NCBI GenBank assembly: GCA_035560935.1
Contig: DATMYQ010000208.1
Span: 1-11,785 of the forward strand
DNA from: DATMYQ01 sp035560935
GTDB taxonomy: Bacteria > Bacillota > Negativicutes > Sporomusales > Sporomusaceae
Direction: 5' to 3'
DNA: 11,785 nt
Positions 1 to 7,531 of the stretch are shown here, one piece after another; within the stretch, counting starts at the first letter, position 1, and each line of letters begins with the position of its first letter. The notes beneath the pieces were generated by a model that searched no databases, had not been told where the DNA came from, and saw nothing but the letters and a program-made list of their open reading frames with translations. Made by a program: the position numbers and the translations under genes.

Positions 1-6
1 ATTAAG

Positions 7-27
7 TAGTGGTATTATAGTGGTATT
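7..27 (+). repeat. Two-copy 10-bp direct repeat, 11-bp period
   Basis: TAGTGGTATT occurs at 7-16 and again at 18-27, so the copies sit one helical turn apart, about 70 bp upstream of the pump operon start codon. Such spacing suits a regulator binding one DNA face, but the window edge cuts off the upstream context. It could be a simple tandem duplication. No convincing promoter is visible here. Confidence 0.35.
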
Positions 28-93
28 GTAGAGCTGGCGCAGCGATGAAATTTATTGACTGTTTTTCGAAAAAAGAGAAAGCGAGGAATCGAA

Positions 94-1260
94 ATGCTCA
101 GGAAATATGTATTGTGTGTGGCACGACCGATGAGAGTGTTGATGATTGGAGTGGTGGTCGCCGGCTTATTGGCAGGTTGCGGCGGGAAGAAGAATGCTGG
201 TCAGCAGGCGACTGTAGTGCCGGTGAAGGCGATGCAGGTTGTCCAGAAGGATACTCCGGTGGTGTATGAGTTTGTTGGTGAGATAGAAGCGAAAGATCAG
301 GTTCAGATTCAGTCCAAAGTTTCGGGAATGGTAGTGGATAAAATGATCAGTGGTGGTGCCAGCGTCCAGCAAGGCCAGCCGTTATTCCAGATTGACCGGC
401 GCACCTACGAAGGAGATGTTCTCAGCAAGCAAGGCGCACTGGCGCAGGCGCAGGCCGCTTTGACCAACGCTAAGCGGGACTTGCTGCGGGCGAGGGTGCT
501 GTACGCCAAGGATGCGATTGCCCAGGCGCAATTGGACCAATATGTTATGGCGGAGGCAGAATCTCAGGCTCAGGTGGAAGCCGCAAGCGGTGCGCTCAGG
601 ATATCGGAGGCTAACCTGGCGGATACGTTGATCGTTTCACCGCTGGAAGGCCGTATCGATACCAAGGATGTCAGCATTGGCACTTATATTCAGATGGGAA
701 ATACCGTACTGACCACCGTGTCCGATCTTGACCCCGTCCGGGTGAAATTCAGTATCAGTGAGAATGATTACCTGGCGGTGGCCCGGACCGCCAGGAACAG
801 AGGCGAAAAAGACGAAGAGACTCTGGTGACCTTGATTCTCGGTGATGGCAGTAAATATGGGATCACCGGCCATGTGGAGCAAGTTGACAGAGGGATATCG
901 CAACAGACAGGAACATTAACGCTAAAAGCGATTTTTGCCAATCCGCAGTTTCTTTTAATGCCGGGTATGTTTGCCCGTACTCAGGTGGTTGGTGACGTTC
1001 GCAAAGGCGCGTTGCTGATTCCACAGCGGGCATTGCAGGAGATGCTGGGGAAAAATTTCGTCACCGTAGTGGCGGAAGGTGACAAAGCGGAACGGCGATC
1101 CGTGAAAACCGGGCCGAAAATCGGTAATATGATTATTATTGAGGAAGGTTTAAATTCCGGTGAACGGGTAGTAGTGGAAGGTTTCCAAAAGGCGCAGCCG
1201 GGAACCGCGTTGAAGGTGACAATGATGACAGAGGAAGAAATTGCGGCCAATAAAAATTAG
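94..1260 (+). CDS. RND efflux periplasmic adaptor (membrane fusion protein, AcrA/MexA family)
   Basis: Adaptor subunit of a tripartite RND drug/solvent efflux pump, joining the inner-membrane permease to an outer-membrane channel. ATG at 94 is preferred over the upstream TTG at 55 because GAGG (83-86) lies 7 nt before it. This gives 388 residues, close to AcrA (397). The N-terminus has basic residues, a hydrophobic stretch and a lipobox LLAGC with the lipidated Cys at residue 29, so it is probably a lipoprotein. Next comes a barrel-sandwich/lipoyl half (around VSGMVVDKM), an Ala/Gln/Lys-rich helical hairpin with heptad character (about residues 112-178), the second lipoyl half (SPLEGRID) and a beta-barrel plus membrane-proximal domain. 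The permease gene follows after 11 bp, so the two are co-transcribed. The substrate cannot be read from the sequence. Confidence 0.95.
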   Translation: MLRKYVLCVARPMRVLMIGVVVAGLLAGCGGKKNAGQQATVVPVKAMQVVQKDTPVVYEFVGEIEAKDQVQIQSKVSGMVVDKMISGGASVQQGQPLFQIDRRTYEGDVLSKQGALAQAQAALTNAKRDLLRARVLYAKDAIAQAQLDQYVMAEAESQAQVEAASGALRISEANLADTLIVSPLEGRIDTKDVSIGTYIQMGNTVLTTVSDLDPVRVKFSISENDYLAVARTARNRGEKDEETLVTLILGDGSKYGITGHVEQVDRGISQQTGTLTLKAIFANPQFLLMPGMFARTQVVGDVRKGALLIPQRALQEMLGKNFVTVVAEGDKAERRSVKTGPKIGNMIIIEEGLNSGERVVVEGFQKAQPGTALKVTMMTEEEIAANKN

Positions 1261-1271
1261 GGGGTGATCGG

Positions 1272-4200
1272 GTGGCTCAGTTTTTTATAAACCGGCCGGT
1301 TTTCGCCATTGTTCTGTCAATTTTTATTACGTTGGGCGGCGTGATCGCCGGTCTGAATCTGCCGATTGCCCAGTATCCGGATATCACTAATCCACAGGTG
1401 CAGGTCAGCGCCAACTATGTGGGATCCAATTCGGAAGTTGTGGAGCAGTCGGTAGCTCAGTTGATCGAACAACAGGTCAATGGCGTGGAGAAAATGATTT
1501 CGATGGAGTCGACCAGTTCAGATAATGGTCAATATACGCTGACAGTGAAATTTGAACTGGGTGTAGACGGCGATATGGCTGCCGTCCAGGTGCAGAATCG
1601 GGTGGCTCAGGCCAACAGTCAGCTGCCGCAGGAAGTTATATCCAGTGGCGTGACCACGCAGAAAGTGTCCCCGGACACGATTATGTATGTAGCCTTGCGT
1701 TCACCACAGGGTACATACGACAGTACTTTCCTGAAGAATTACAGCAGTATTTATCTGGTGGATGATATCAAACGGATTAATGGCGTGGCGCAGGTGAATG
1801 AGTACGGTTCGGATTTTGCCATGCGTATCTGGCTGTTGCCGGATAAAATGGCTCAGTTGGGTATTTCCGTCACCGATGTGAGTAACGCGATTAAAACCCA
1901 AAACCTGCAGTCCCCGGCCGGCGCCATCGGCCAGCTGCCGTCGGCGGCCGGGCAGGAGTTTCAGTATACGGCCCAGGTTAAGGGGCGTTTGTCTGATCCG
2001 GCGGAATTTGGCGGGATTATTGTACGGGCCCAGCCCGATGGTTCCTTCGTTCGAATTCGGGATGTGGCCCGGGTGGAATTGGCCGCGAAGGATTATACTT
2101 TTGCCAGCGATTTGAATGCGAAGGATGCTACTCTGTTTGGTGTGCAGCTAACGCCGGAAGCCAACGCGCTGGACACGGTAAATAAGATACGGGAAGTTAT
2201 CGAGACGGCAGCGAAGAAGTTTCCAGTGGATATGGAACAGGTCGTTGTTATTGACAATACTTTGTTTGTGCGGGAATCACTGAGAGAAGTAGTGCAAACC
2301 TTTGCGGAAGCACTGGCGCTGGTTTTGATCATTGTCTTTATTTTCCTGCAGAGCTGGAGGGCGACGCTGATTCCGATGTTGGCCATCCCGGTGTCGCTGG
2401 TCGGTACGTTTGGCTGTTTCGTTATCTTGGGCTTTTCCATCAATACACTGACCTTGTTTGCCATGGTACTGGCCATCGGCCTGGTGGTGGATGATGCGAT
2501 TGTGGTCGTGGAAGCCGTGGAACATCATATGCGGTTTAACGGTATGAAGCCGAAAGAAGCCACGGTTCAGGCAATGAAGGACGTGTCGGGGCCGGTGGTG
2601 GCTATCGCCTTTGTATTGGCTTCGGTGTTTATTCCGGTCGCTTTTATGGGTGGAACGGTAGGGGTATTGTACAAGCAATTTGCATTGACGATTGCGGTGT
2701 CAATGGCCTTGTCGGCGTTTGTTGCCTTGACGCTGACGCCGTCGCTGTGTGTGCTGTTGCTGAAACCGCACGATCCGAATGCCCATAAAGGGGTGATCAG
2801 CCGCTTCTTTGAATGGTTCAATCTGGGTATTGAACGAATGACGGAAAAATATGGCAGCGGCGTTAAGTTTGCGTTGCGCCGAAGCAAACTGGCACTGGTG
2901 ATGCTGCTGGTATTAGTGGCCTGTACCCTTGCTTTGGCCCGAGTGGTGCCCAGCACCTTTGTGCCGGACGAAGATTTAGGTTATTACATGGCAACGGTGA
3001 CGTTGCCGGAAGCGTCCAATCTGAACCGGACCCGGGCGGCAGCTCAGGAAGTGTCGGCCATTATTGACAAGTTTCCCGTCGTGGAAAACACGATTGCCAT
3101 TTCCGGATATGACGTCATGTCCGGTACGGTAAAGTCCAATTCAGCTGTAGTATTTACCGGCTTGAAGCCGTGGGCTGAGCGGCAGACACCGGCGCTGAAA
3201 GCAGCCGGAATGATCCGGCAGACCTATGGTGCGGTAGCGCCCATGACGAAAGGTACGGTGATGGTATTTAACCCGCCCACTTTATCGGGGGTTAGCGGCT
3301 ATGGAGGCATTAGTCTGCGTTTACGCGATTTGAGCGGCGGTACTTTGGAAAATTTAGAACAGGTGACGCAAAACTTTCTGGCTGCAGCCCGCAAACGGCC
3401 GGAAATTGGCTTGATTTACACTACGTTTAATTCGTCCACTCCCGCCTATCGCTTTGACGTTGACCGGGAGAAAACGGAAAAAATGCAGGTGCCGGTCAGC
3501 GATGTGTTTAACGCATTGCAAGTGTTCCTTGGCGGTATGCAGGTTAATGACATGAATCTGTTCGGACGGACGTACAAAGTGACGATACAGGCGGATCCAC
3601 AGTTCCGTTCCGATACGACATCACTGCGTTTCTTCCATTTGCGGACGACCAACGGCGACAGTATTCCACTGAGTACGCTGGTGAAACCGGTGGATATTAA
3701 TGGACCGACGATGATCCAACGATTTAATGGCGTACGGGCTGTGAAAATTACCGGTAATCCGGCGGATGGTTACAGCACGGGCGAGGCGATCACGGCGCTG
3801 GAGGAAGTGATGGCTGAGACCTTGCCAGACACCTTCGGTTACGAATGGGCCGATCAGACCCGGGAGGAAAAAATGTCAGGACAGCGGGCGCCGATTGTGT
3901 TTGGCATGGCCATTCTGTTCGTTTTCCTCTGTCTGTCCGCATTGTATGAAAGCTGGAGTATTCCTTTCGCTGTGCTGTTGTCGGTGCCAACCGGGATTTT
4001 TGGCTGTTTTTTGTTTCAGCATTTACGAACGTTGGAAAACAGCGTATATATGCAAATTGGTTTGGTCATGCTGATCGGTCTGGCGGCAAAAAATGCCATA
4101 CTGATTGTTGAGTTTGCTAAAGCCGGGACAGACAGAGGCCTTTCGCCGACAGAGGCAGCGGTGGAAGCTGCTAAATTGCGGTTGCGGCCCATTCTGATGA

Positions 4201-4421
4201 CGTCGCTTGCCTTTATTCTCGGCTGTATTCCCTTGGCGATTGCCAGCGGTGCCGGTGCTGCGGCCCGGAACTCGATGGGAACGGCGGTGGTCGGCGGCAT
4301 GCTGACAGCCACCCTGTTTGGCATATTTATTGTTCCGGTATTGTTTGTTGTTGTCGAGACATTGGCAGCGAAATTATCCCGGAAAGAAGAAAAACCGGTG
4401 GAAAAAACCGAAGAACATTAA
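1272..4421 (+). CDS. RND multidrug efflux permease (HAE1 family, AcrB/MexB type)
   Basis: Inner-membrane proton-driven transporter that captures substrates from the periplasm and outer leaflet and passes them to the adaptor and channel. The start is GTG at 1272, behind a strong AGGGGG (1259-1264) overlapping the adaptor stop. The length of 1049 residues equals E. coli AcrB, and numbering is retained: the TM4 proton-relay aspartates fall at 407-408 (GLVVDDAIVVVE) and the TM10 lysine at 940 (GLAAKNAIL). The N-terminus MAQFFINRPVFAIV is typical HAE1. Two large periplasmic loops flank the TM2-TM6 and TM8-TM12 blocks, and no frameshift is seen. With the upstream gene it forms a two-gene operon ending at a strong terminator. 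A TolC homologue would have to be encoded elsewhere. Drug specificity is unknown, so I give no gene symbol. Confidence 0.96.
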   Translation: MAQFFINRPVFAIVLSIFITLGGVIAGLNLPIAQYPDITNPQVQVSANYVGSNSEVVEQSVAQLIEQQVNGVEKMISMESTSSDNGQYTLTVKFELGVDGDMAAVQVQNRVAQANSQLPQEVISSGVTTQKVSPDTIMYVALRSPQGTYDSTFLKNYSSIYLVDDIKRINGVAQVNEYGSDFAMRIWLLPDKMAQLGISVTDVSNAIKTQNLQSPAGAIGQLPSAAGQEFQYTAQVKGRLSDPAEFGGIIVRAQPDGSFVRIRDVARVELAAKDYTFASDLNAKDATLFGVQLTPEANALDTVNKIREVIETAAKKFPVDMEQVVVIDNTLFVRESLREVVQTFAEALALVLIIVFIFLQSWRATLIPMLAIPVSLVGTFGCFVILGFSINTLTLFAMVLAIGLVVDDAIVVVEAVEHHMRFNGMKPKEATVQAMKDVSGPVVAIAFVLASVFIPVAFMGGTVGVLYKQFALTIAVSMALSAFVALTLTPSLCVLLLKPHDPNAHKGVISRFFEWFNLGIERMTEKYGSGVKFALRRSKLALVMLLVLVACTLALARVVPSTFVPDEDLGYYMATVTLPEASNLNRTRAAAQEVSAIIDKFPVVENTIAISGYDVMSGTVKSNSAVVFTGLKPWAERQTPALKAAGMIRQTYGAVAPMTKGTVMVFNPPTLSGVSGYGGISLRLRDLSGGTLENLEQVTQNFLAAARKRPEIGLIYTTFNSSTPAYRFDVDREKTEKMQVPVSDVFNALQVFLGGMQVNDMNLFGRTYKVTIQADPQFRSDTTSLRFFHLRTTNGDSIPLSTLVKPVDINGPTMIQRFNGVRAVKITGNPADGYSTGEAITALEEVMAETLPDTFGYEWADQTREEKMSGQRAPIVFGMAILFVFLCLSALYESWSIPFAVLLSVPTGIFGCFLFQHLRTLENSVYMQIGLVMLIGLAAKNAILIVEFAKAGTDRGLSPTEAAVEAAKLRLRPILMTSLAFILGCIPLAIASGAGAAARNSMGTAVVGGMLTATLFGIFIVPVLFVVVETLAAKLSRKEEKPVEKTEEH

Positions 4422-4437
4422 ACCGGTCAAAACAAAA

Positions 4438-4480
4438 GGAACCAGGACAATTTCGATGGGATTGTCCTGGTTCCTTGTTT
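4438..4480 (+). terminator. Rho-independent terminator of the RND operon
   Basis: A perfect 14-bp inverted repeat (GGAACCAGGACAAT at 4438-4451, its complement at 4461-4474) with a 9-nt loop is followed by TTGTTT. It starts 16 bp after the permease stop codon and closes the pump operon. Confidence 0.9.
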
Positions 4481-4548
4481 GGCCTTCACGCCCGGAACAA
4501 GAGGCTGGTAAAAAAGCTGGCAAAAGAGGTTGCGGATCGGAATTCAGC

Positions 4549-4577
4549 TTGACTTGGATGGATAAATATGATTTAAT
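4549..4577 (+). promoter_or_regulatory. Predicted sigma-A promoter with extended -10
   Basis: TTGACT (4549-4554), a 17-bp spacer and TTTAAT (4572-4577), with TG at 4569-4570 making an extended -10. Five of six bases match consensus in each hexamer. The predicted start near 4585 lies about 145 nt before the HD-GYP reading frame, so it would drive a long leader. No experimental support is available. Confidence 0.6.
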
Positions 4578-4584
4578 CAATAAT

Positions 4585-4715
4585 GACAGAATTTTGAAAA
4601 TAGGGTAGCGGAGCTAAATGGTCCCGGCGCCAGAGATGACGAAACCAGAGGGTGGGTTACCGGCAGAACGAGCGCGGATGCTGAGCAGGAGCAGGCAGGC
4701 GTAAGCTTGCTTTTT
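4585..4715 (+). ncRNA. Candidate structured leader or small RNA, family not recognised
   Basis: GC-rich segment between a predicted promoter and the HD-GYP frame. A perfect 8-bp long-range helix (CTAAATGG 4614-4621 with CCATTTAG 4717-4724) would enclose the whole element. Near its 3' end GCAGGC, a GTAA tetraloop and GCTTGC (4695-4710) form a hairpin followed by T5 (4711-4715), which resembles an intrinsic terminator. Weaker internal pairings are AACC/GGTT (4643-4646 with 4655-4658) and GCGC/GCGC. The long helix and the terminator hairpin can coexist, so a switch is not proven. I compared it by eye with c-di-GMP-I, cobalamin, FMN, TPP, lysine, Mg and glmS elements and found no convincing match. 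It could be a riboswitch, an sRNA or the remnant of one. Confidence 0.4.
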
Positions 4716-4730
4716 CCCATTTAGTGGCGG

Positions 4731-5480
4731 GTGTTGGATGAACTGCAAAATCCGAGGAATAGTGAGGAGATATTTGTGGCGTTATACGTCTCTCCCGAAC
4801 ATTCTTTACAGGACAGAAAGGGTCAGGGGATTGAAAATCTGATCAGGAAAGCAGACAATATTCTATACCGGGAACGATTATTAGGTAGTTGGAGTCGCTG
4901 TGACAATGTGGTTGAAACTATCCGTGACGCATTAGAAACTAAAGATTTTATGACGATGGAACGCAGTGACATGCTGAAAGCGCAAGCGGTCAGCTTAGCG
5001 GTCGCTGCGGCTCGGACTGATTTGGATTTTACTGCGTTGGAGCTATTGGTGGAATTTCATGATGTGGGAAATATCGGAGTCGATGATGCGGCGTTGTTCA
5101 AGCTGGGAATGCTGGATGACCGGGAAATGGCGACGGTAAGGAAACATGCAGAAATAGGCTGGCGGATTGCCCGTTCCATTCCCGATCTGCTGGGTGTGTC
5201 AGATTTGATTTTAAAGCATCATGAATGGTGGGATGGCAGTGGGTATCCGTTGGGGCTGGCCGGCGCCGACATTCCTCTGGCATGCCGGATTTGGGCAGTG
5301 ATTGATGCGTATGATGTGATGACTGAAGGTCGCCCGTATCGTGCCGCAATTGGCGCAAAAACAGCGCTGCGGGAGTTGCAGCGCCAGGCGGGAGTCCAAT
5401 TTGAACCGGAGCTGGTAGAGGCATTTTCGGTGATGATGGCCGAAAAAAACGCTTTAACAACGCCTTTATTGCCGGTATGA
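4731..5480 (+). pseudogene. Truncated and degenerate GGDEF-HD-GYP protein (c-di-GMP phosphodiesterase relic)
   Basis: The 249-residue frame starts at GTG 4731, soon after an in-frame TAG at 4722, without a convincing ribosome binding site. Residues about 17-50 match only the last strand and helix of a GGDEF domain (YVSPEHS, then IRKADNILYRER). The catalytic GGDEF loop and any sensor domain are absent. Residues about 60-235 are an HD-GYP domain: HD at 110-111, HHE at 163-165, GYP at 171-173 and the downstream AVIDAYDVMT. However, the usual HDxGK lysine is Asn114, and the first metal-ligand His expected in the DFMTEGHxDRL-like segment appears as Arg78 (with Met81 for Arg). Intact members hydrolyse c-di-GMP. 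This one is probably inactive or a remnant, though a truncated binding protein remains possible. It sits between terminators, unlinked to its neighbours. Confidence 0.7.
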
Positions 5481-5611
5481 TAGTTGGCAGATTACTTCTT
5501 ACTGGTAATATGGATCTACTTTCGACATTGTTTGGATCATAAACGTGTGTCCATGTGTTCGTGTGCAAATTGGGGTTGCTTACACCCCTGTTTTAAGGAC
5601 CACTGGCTTCT

Positions 5612-5656
5612 AAGACGTCGTCACAGTGAATATAAACTGATGAGGCGTCTTTTTTG
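5612..5656 (+). terminator. Rho-independent terminator after the HD-GYP frame
   Basis: AAGACG (5612-5617) pairs with CGTCTT (5646-5651), extended inward by U-G and C-G pairs and, past a bulge, TCA/TGA. A T-run (5650-5655) follows. A weaker hairpin, GGGGT...ACCCC, lies just upstream at about 5573-5589. The rest of 5481-5611 shows no coding or RNA signal that I can support. Confidence 0.7.
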
Positions 5657-5769
5657 TTTGAATTCGGCGGTTGAATAAAATTTTTGCTAAGTGCAAAGAA
5701 GATTTTGTAAAAAACAGACAGCTGGTAGATTGTTCCTCAAATTGTATATGAATGATTTGCCTGAGTAAA

Positions 5770-5827
5770 GACAATTTCTTGACAATTCTTAAAAAGTATT
5801 TAAATGTTCGTTTTGGTGTGATACAAT
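5770..5827 (+). promoter_or_regulatory. Promoter and possible operator of the deoR-kduI-kdgF operon
   Basis: The best -10 is TACAAT (5822-5827) preceded by TG (5819-5820), an extended -10 with only a poor -35 (TTTAAA near 5799). A good TTGACA at 5779-5784 has only a weak -10 at 15-17 bp, so which promoter is used is uncertain. GACAATTTCTT (5770-5780) is followed directly by GACAATTCTT (5781-5790), an imperfect tandem repeat of 11-bp period. That repeat is a candidate binding site for the DeoR-type protein encoded next; this link is inference. Confidence 0.5.
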
Positions 5828-5858
5828 CGAATTAACGCTATGAAGGTGGTAAAATAAT

Positions 5859-6632
5859 ATGCTGGCAGTAAAACGGCTGGAAGAAATTATGGGAATACTG
5901 AGCCGGGAAGGGGCCGTTGATGCGACTTCCCTCAGTCTTCAGTTTAATGTCACAACTAAGACGGTTCGCAAAGATTTGGATAAATTAGAAATTTTGGGAA
6001 TGATTGAGCGGGTGCATGGTGGAGCGGTGCTGAAACAAGATGGCAGCAATGTGTTGCCAGTGGAAGATCGCAAAAAAAAGCATTTGCACGAGAAAATACT
6101 CATTGCCCAACAGGCGTTGCAATGCATTGACGATGGCGACACCATCATTCTTGATGGAGGCAGTACTACGATTCAATTGGCAAAATTATTAGGGGACCGG
6201 CGGTTGACGGTGATTACGAATGATTTGCACATTGCGCTGGAACTGATGTACCGGGAAAATATTGAACTCTTTCTTACCGGAGGCAAATTACGCCGGCAAA
6301 ATGCGTTTACGCTACAAGGACGTGACGCGGAACGGGTGCTGGAAAAGTACCAGGTAAAAAAACTGTTTTTGGGTACGACAGCCATTGACTTTGCTGCCGG
6401 GCTTACCGTATTGTCGGCGGAGGAGGCAGATATGAAGAAAGCGATGATCCGGGCCGCCCGGGAGGTAATTTGCCTGGCGGATCATACAAAATTCCATCAA
6501 GTGGCATTTGTTTCATTTTGTCCAGTGGAAAAAGTACAGCGGTTGATTACTGATGGCGGAATCAGTGAGGAAGACCGGCTATATTTGCAGGAACGAGGGG
6601 TGCGGGTCGATATTGCCGGTGTTTGCCTGTGA
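5859..6632 (+). CDS. DeoR/GlpR-family sugar-operon transcriptional regulator
   Basis: A 257-residue repressor of the DeoR family, which senses phosphorylated sugars or sugar-acid intermediates and usually controls its own catabolic operon. The N-terminal winged helix-turn-helix (residues about 5-57) contains VTTKTVRKDLDKLE and the family hallmark VHGGAV (52-57). The C-terminal DeoRC sensor domain (about 75-235) has the ribose-5-phosphate-isomerase-like LDGGSTT (98-104), FLTGGKLRRQ, FLGTTAID and an EEADMKKAMI segment followed by LADHTKF. The start at ATG 5859 follows AAGGTGGT (5843-5850). It is first in an operon with kduI (54 bp downstream) and kdgF, so a polyuronate breakdown product such as a keto-deoxy sugar acid is the likely effector. 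The effector itself cannot be read from sequence. Confidence 0.9.
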   Translation: MLAVKRLEEIMGILSREGAVDATSLSLQFNVTTKTVRKDLDKLEILGMIERVHGGAVLKQDGSNVLPVEDRKKKHLHEKILIAQQALQCIDDGDTIILDGGSTTIQLAKLLGDRRLTVITNDLHIALELMYRENIELFLTGGKLRRQNAFTLQGRDAERVLEKYQVKKLFLGTTAIDFAAGLTVLSAEEADMKKAMIRAAREVICLADHTKFHQVAFVSFCPVEKVQRLITDGGISEEDRLYLQERGVRVDIAGVCL

Positions 6633-6686
6633 GGTAAGCAATACAAAATATAAAAATGATGGGGAATAATGAAAGGAGTTTTTGTA

Positions 6687-7514
6687 ATGGAAACACGTTA
6701 TGGAGGACATCCGGAGGATGTAAAACGGTACACCACCGAACAGCTGCGCCGGGAGTTTTTGATTGAAAAAGTGATGATTCCCGGGAAAATCAGCCTGGTT
6801 TACAGCCATATTGACCGTATCATCGCTGGTGGTGCTTGTCCGGTGCAACCGCTCAATCTGGAAGCCGGCAAAGAGATCGGCGCAGAATTTTTCCTGCAGC
6901 GCCGGGAAATGGGCGTGATTAATGTCGGCTGCCGCGGTACGGTGACGGTGGACGGTACGGTGCATATCCTGGAAAAATCCGATGGCCTGTATATTGGCAT
7001 GGGGGCCCGGGAAGTGATGTTCGCCAGTGAAGATGCTGCTCAACCTGCCAAGTTTTATATTAACAGTACCCCGGCGCATCAGCGCTATCCGGATCGAAAA
7101 ATTGAGATTACCGCTATCGAGCCGGTGGCGTTGGGGTCGATTTCACAGTCCAATGAGCGGAAAATTTTCAAATATATTCATCCGCAGGGAGTGCAAAGTT
7201 GTCAGCTGGTGATGGGAATGACGGTCCTGGCTCCAGGTAATATGTGGAACAGTATGCCTTGCCATACCCATGAACGGCGGATGGAAGTATATTTTTATTT
7301 TGATATGGACGAAAATGCACGGCTGTTTCATTTTATGGGGCAACCGGAAGAAACCCGCCATATTGTCATGAGTAATGAGCAGGCGGTGATTTCGCCCAGC
7401 TGGTCCATCCATTCCGGTGTCGGCACCAGTCGGTACACGTTTATCTGGGGAATGGCCGGTGAGAATCAAATCTTTGATGATATGGACCATGTGGCACCAA
7501 GCAATTTGAAATGA
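6687..7514 (+). CDS. kduI: 5-dehydro-4-deoxy-D-glucuronate isomerase (5-keto 4-deoxyuronate isomerase)
   Basis: KduI isomerises 5-dehydro-4-deoxy-D-glucuronate to 3-deoxy-D-glycero-2,5-hexodiulosonate in pectin/polyuronate and glycosaminoglycan breakdown, in the cytoplasm. ATG at 6687 is chosen over an in-frame ATG at 6669 because AAAGGAG (6672-6678) lies 8 nt before it. The 275-residue product then lines up with E. coli KduI (278) at a constant -3 offset. The Zn ligands fall at His193, His195, Glu200 and His242 (CHTHERRMEVYFYF, then SWSIHSGVG). FLIEKV, YSHIDRII, FLQRREMGVINVG and MGQPEETRHIVM are strongly conserved, and no damage is seen. It follows the DeoR regulator and runs directly into kdgF, whose product supplies the substrate. 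Confidence 0.97.
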   Translation: METRYGGHPEDVKRYTTEQLRREFLIEKVMIPGKISLVYSHIDRIIAGGACPVQPLNLEAGKEIGAEFFLQRREMGVINVGCRGTVTVDGTVHILEKSDGLYIGMGAREVMFASEDAAQPAKFYINSTPAHQRYPDRKIEITAIEPVALGSISQSNERKIFKYIHPQGVQSCQLVMGMTVLAPGNMWNSMPCHTHERRMEVYFYFDMDENARLFHFMGQPEETRHIVMSNEQAVISPSWSIHSGVGTSRYTFIWGMAGENQIFDDMDHVAPSNLK

Positions 7515-7531
7515 GGAAAGAGGGAATAAGC

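Noticed and set aside
4318..4608. 96-codon open frame overlapping the permease end and its terminator
   Set aside because: It is an out-of-frame continuation through the permease gene and terminator hairpin with no start signal.
4621..4690. c-di-GMP-I (GEMM) riboswitch ahead of the HD-GYP frame
   Set aside because: GAAACC and GGGTTACCG recall GEMM fragments, but the two-domain layout, tetraloop and conserved linker are missing and the spacing is too short.
5484..5678. 64-codon open frame after the HD-GYP gene
   Set aside because: It spans the terminator at 5612-5656, has no ribosome binding site and resembles nothing known.
6669..6686. Alternative upstream start for kduI
   Set aside because: The ATG at 6669 would place the strong AAAGGAG inside the coding sequence. 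The ATG at 6687 has ideal spacing and matches the family N-terminus.
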